DNA of 7,308 nt. Origin: Streptomyces speibonae. GTDB taxonomy: Bacteria > Actinomycetota > Actinomycetes > Streptomycetales > Streptomycetaceae. Position numbers and translations under genes: made by a program. Position 1 is the stretch's first letter. Each line of letters opens with the position of its first letter. Positions 6,227-7,308 of the stretch are shown in pieces. Location of the stretch: assembly GCA_000715605.1 (NCBI GenBank), contig KL568574.1, positions 110,057-117,364 of the forward strand, in the 5' to 3' direction. The notes under the pieces are model-generated. The model did no database searches. It was not told the DNA's origin and saw only the letters and a list, made by a program, of their open reading frames with translations.

Positions 6227-6238
6227 GGGACGCGTCCC
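6227..6238. promoter_or_regulatory. Perfect 12-bp palindrome in a promoter region
   Basis: GGGACGCGTCCC is a perfect palindrome placed 13 bases upstream of the putative -10 box (6252-6257) of the membrane protein gene. It therefore covers the position where the -35 should be; GGGACG (6227-6232) is itself the best -35 match, at four of six. The placement suits a repressor site, but short GC palindromes are frequent in this DNA. Confidence 0.3.
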
Positions 6239-6251
6239 CGCAGGGCGTGGA

Positions 6252-6257
6252 TACCCT
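6252..6257 (+). promoter_or_regulatory. Putative -10 box for a leaderless membrane-protein transcript
   Basis: TACCCT ends 7 bases before ATG 6265. No Shine-Dalgarno sequence is present. This favours ATG 6265 over the in-frame GTG at 6247, which would lie upstream of the predicted transcript. Confidence 0.4.
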
Positions 6258-6264
6258 GCCGCGC

Positions 6265-6765
6265 ATGCCGGATCCCGTGTACCCGTTGCCGCCGGACGTC
6301 AGACCGCCCTCGCTGGGGACCTACAACGCGCTCGGCACCATGCTGCTGTACAACTCCCGCCCGGACGACACCGGTCGCTTCTTCGCCACGCAGTGGCTGA
6401 TGATCCTCCTGCCGATCGTCCCGCTCCGCCGCTACTACGTGCGGGAGGGCAAGATCACCCAGCAGGGCGACGGCTCGACGATCGAGTACCGGATCTACGG
6501 CACCTCGCGCATCCGCGCCATCGAGGTCATCCGGGCCTATGTGTACTTCTGGATCCTCCTGCCGTCCGCGCTCATCGTCCCGATCCTCGTCGCCATGGCC
6601 CATGACCACGATCCGGCCGGCGACGACGTCATGTTCGTGGGCATGTTCGTGTCCGTGGGGCTGATCCTGCTGCTGTTGACCCTGCTCTTCCTCCACCGGA
6701 CGTTCTGGCGGCCGGTGCGCCCCGCCCAGCGGATCGGACCGCCGTCCCCCGACGAAGAGGAGTGA
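6265..6765 (+). CDS. Small membrane protein with TQW-LPIVPL motif, function unknown
   Basis: This 166-residue protein has two clear C-terminal membrane helices (about 92-112 and 123-147) separated by a short acidic/histidine loop (HDHDPAGDD). The soluble N-terminal part contains T42-Q43-W44, then a hydrophobic stretch and P50-I-V-P-L54, then YYV (57-59). The arrangement T(E/Q)W, hydrophobic run, P(L/I)xPL, aromatic-x-V recurs in a broad group of small uncharacterised bacterial membrane proteins. I recognise that motif but no function. The tail is charged (SPDEEE). The gene appears monocistronic: it follows the PEP-mutase-family stop by 66 bases, has its own putative promoter, and converges on the TetR gene 7 bases downstream. 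ATG 6265 is chosen over GTG 6247 because a -10-like TACCCT lies 7 bases upstream. Confidence 0.7.
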   Translation: MPDPVYPLPPDVRPPSLGTYNALGTMLLYNSRPDDTGRFFATQWLMILLPIVPLRRYYVREGKITQQGDGSTIEYRIYGTSRIRAIEVIRAYVYFWILLPSALIVPILVAMAHDHDPAGDDVMFVGMFVSVGLILLLLTLLFLHRTFWRPVRPAQRIGPPSPDEEE

Positions 6766-6775
6766 CGAAGCGTCA
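6763..6775. other. Inverted repeat holding both convergent stop codons
   Basis: TGACGAAGCGTCA forms TGACG/CGTCA arms around AAG. The left arm contains the TGA stop of the membrane protein gene (6763-6765), and the right arm, read on the minus strand, contains the TGA stop of the TetR gene (6775-6773). The stem is too short for a strong terminator alone. Confidence 0.3.
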
Positions 6776-7308
6776 GACCGGCTGCTCCCGGGGCCAGTTG
6801 ACCAGCGCGATGTGCAGGGCGTCGACGACCCTCGCCCAGGACGCCTCGAGGTCGCGGGGTGCGCCGAAGGCGCCGGAGGCCTCCAGGGCGCAGTAGCCGT
6901 GCAGGGTGCTGCGGAGCAGGCGTACGGCGTCGGTGAGGTCGGGTTCGGTCAGGCCGTAGGCGCCGAGCAGGCCGTGGATGACCTCGGCGGTGCGGCGCAT
7001 CGCGGGGGAGTCGGCGGCGAGGGAGGGGGCCGGCGGGATCTGGGTGGCCGCGTAACGGCCGGGATGCGTCCGGGCGTACGCGCGGTAGGCGCCGGTGAAC
7101 GCGGTCAGCGCCTCCTTGCCGGTCCGGTCCCCGACGGCCGCCGCGATGTGGTCGATCATCTCGCCGCCCGCCAGCAGGGCCATGCGGACGCGCAGGTCCC
7201 GCAGGCCGCGCACATGCGTGTACAGGCTCGCGTCCTTGACGTTGAAGCGGCGGGCGAGCGCGGACAGGGTGACGTTGTCGTAGCCCGCCTCGTCGGCGAG
7301 ATCGGCGG
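6773..7308 (-). CDS. TetR-family transcriptional regulator, 5' end outside window
   Basis: The 177 complete codons visible hold most of the DNA-binding domain and the whole C-terminal domain of a TetR repressor. The helix-turn-helix runs from about 7276 down to 7200: VTLSALARRFNVKDASLYTH followed by VRGLRDL, the classic TetR layout. The C-terminal domain, with AYRAYARTHPGRYAA and LRSTLHGYCALEASGAFG, matches the WHG-type ligand-binding domain (TetR_C_33 class). Only the first helix and start codon, probably 15-30 residues, are missing past the right edge. The GTG at 7213 is not the start because it lies inside the recognition region. The gene is convergent with the membrane protein gene, so it probably does not control it directly; its target is more likely itself or a divergent gene beyond the window. 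The ligand cannot be told. Confidence 0.9.
   Translation of the reverse strand, partial: ADLADEAGYDNVTLSALARRFNVKDASLYTHVRGLRDLRVRMALLAGGEMIDHIAAAVGDRTGKEALTAFTGAYRAYARTHPGRYAATQIPPAPSLAADSPAMRRTAEVIHGLLGAYGLTEPDLTDAVRLLRSTLHGYCALEASGAFGAPRDLEASWARVVDALHIALVNWPREQPV

Noticed and set aside
7200..7213. GTG 7213 as the TetR start
   Set aside because: The helix-turn-helix continues upstream in the same frame to the window edge, so this codon is internal.

Overview
The window looks like a piece of a draft assembly from a Streptomyces-type actinobacterium. The DNA is very GC-rich with strongly GC-biased third codon positions, GTG is used as a start, and one rare TTA leucine codon is present. Most starts lack a Shine-Dalgarno sequence and have a TANNNT box 5-7 bases upstream, as in leaderless actinobacterial transcripts. 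The left end is a contig edge: bases 11-29 are the Tn5/Nextera transposase mosaic end, so the first ~29 bases are library adapter and not genome.

Left part (30-3185): a minus-strand homocysteine S-methyltransferase gene (mmuM type) is cut by the adapter after 185 codons. Across a 126-base divergent gap lies a large plus-strand gene for a membrane-anchored PAS-PAS-PP2C (SpoIIE/RsbU-like) protein phosphatase of 824 residues, probably a partner-switching regulator acting on anti-anti-sigma factors. The gap contains a 22-bp dyad that could be an operator.

Middle (3286-5375): a class II (YafJ-like) glutamine amidotransferase is followed by the most interesting gene, a 391-residue protein of visibly lower GC. 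Its N-terminus has the LQxxxGNAAVVxxL plus repeated V(V/A)QR pattern seen in actinobacterial proteins associated with extracellular contractile injection systems (eCIS). Its middle carries a Cys-His-Asp array (C152, H182, D201) in the contexts GNCSEQA, DHAFVLIG and VVADPWP, typical of papain-like or deamidase-type toxin effectors. I interpret it as an orphan eCIS cargo effector of an undescribed family. No injection-system structural genes are in the window.

Right part (5440-7308): an isocitrate lyase/PEP mutase superfamily gene contains the only in-frame TTA codon I found, so it is potentially under bldA tRNA control. Next is a small two-TM protein with a TQW...LPIVPL...YYV motif, then a convergent minus-strand TetR regulator that runs off the right edge.

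The genes do not form one pathway. They read as mostly independent transcription units. I saw no tRNA, rRNA, CRISPR array, insertion sequence or attachment site, and no gene-free stretch exceeds 130 bases.
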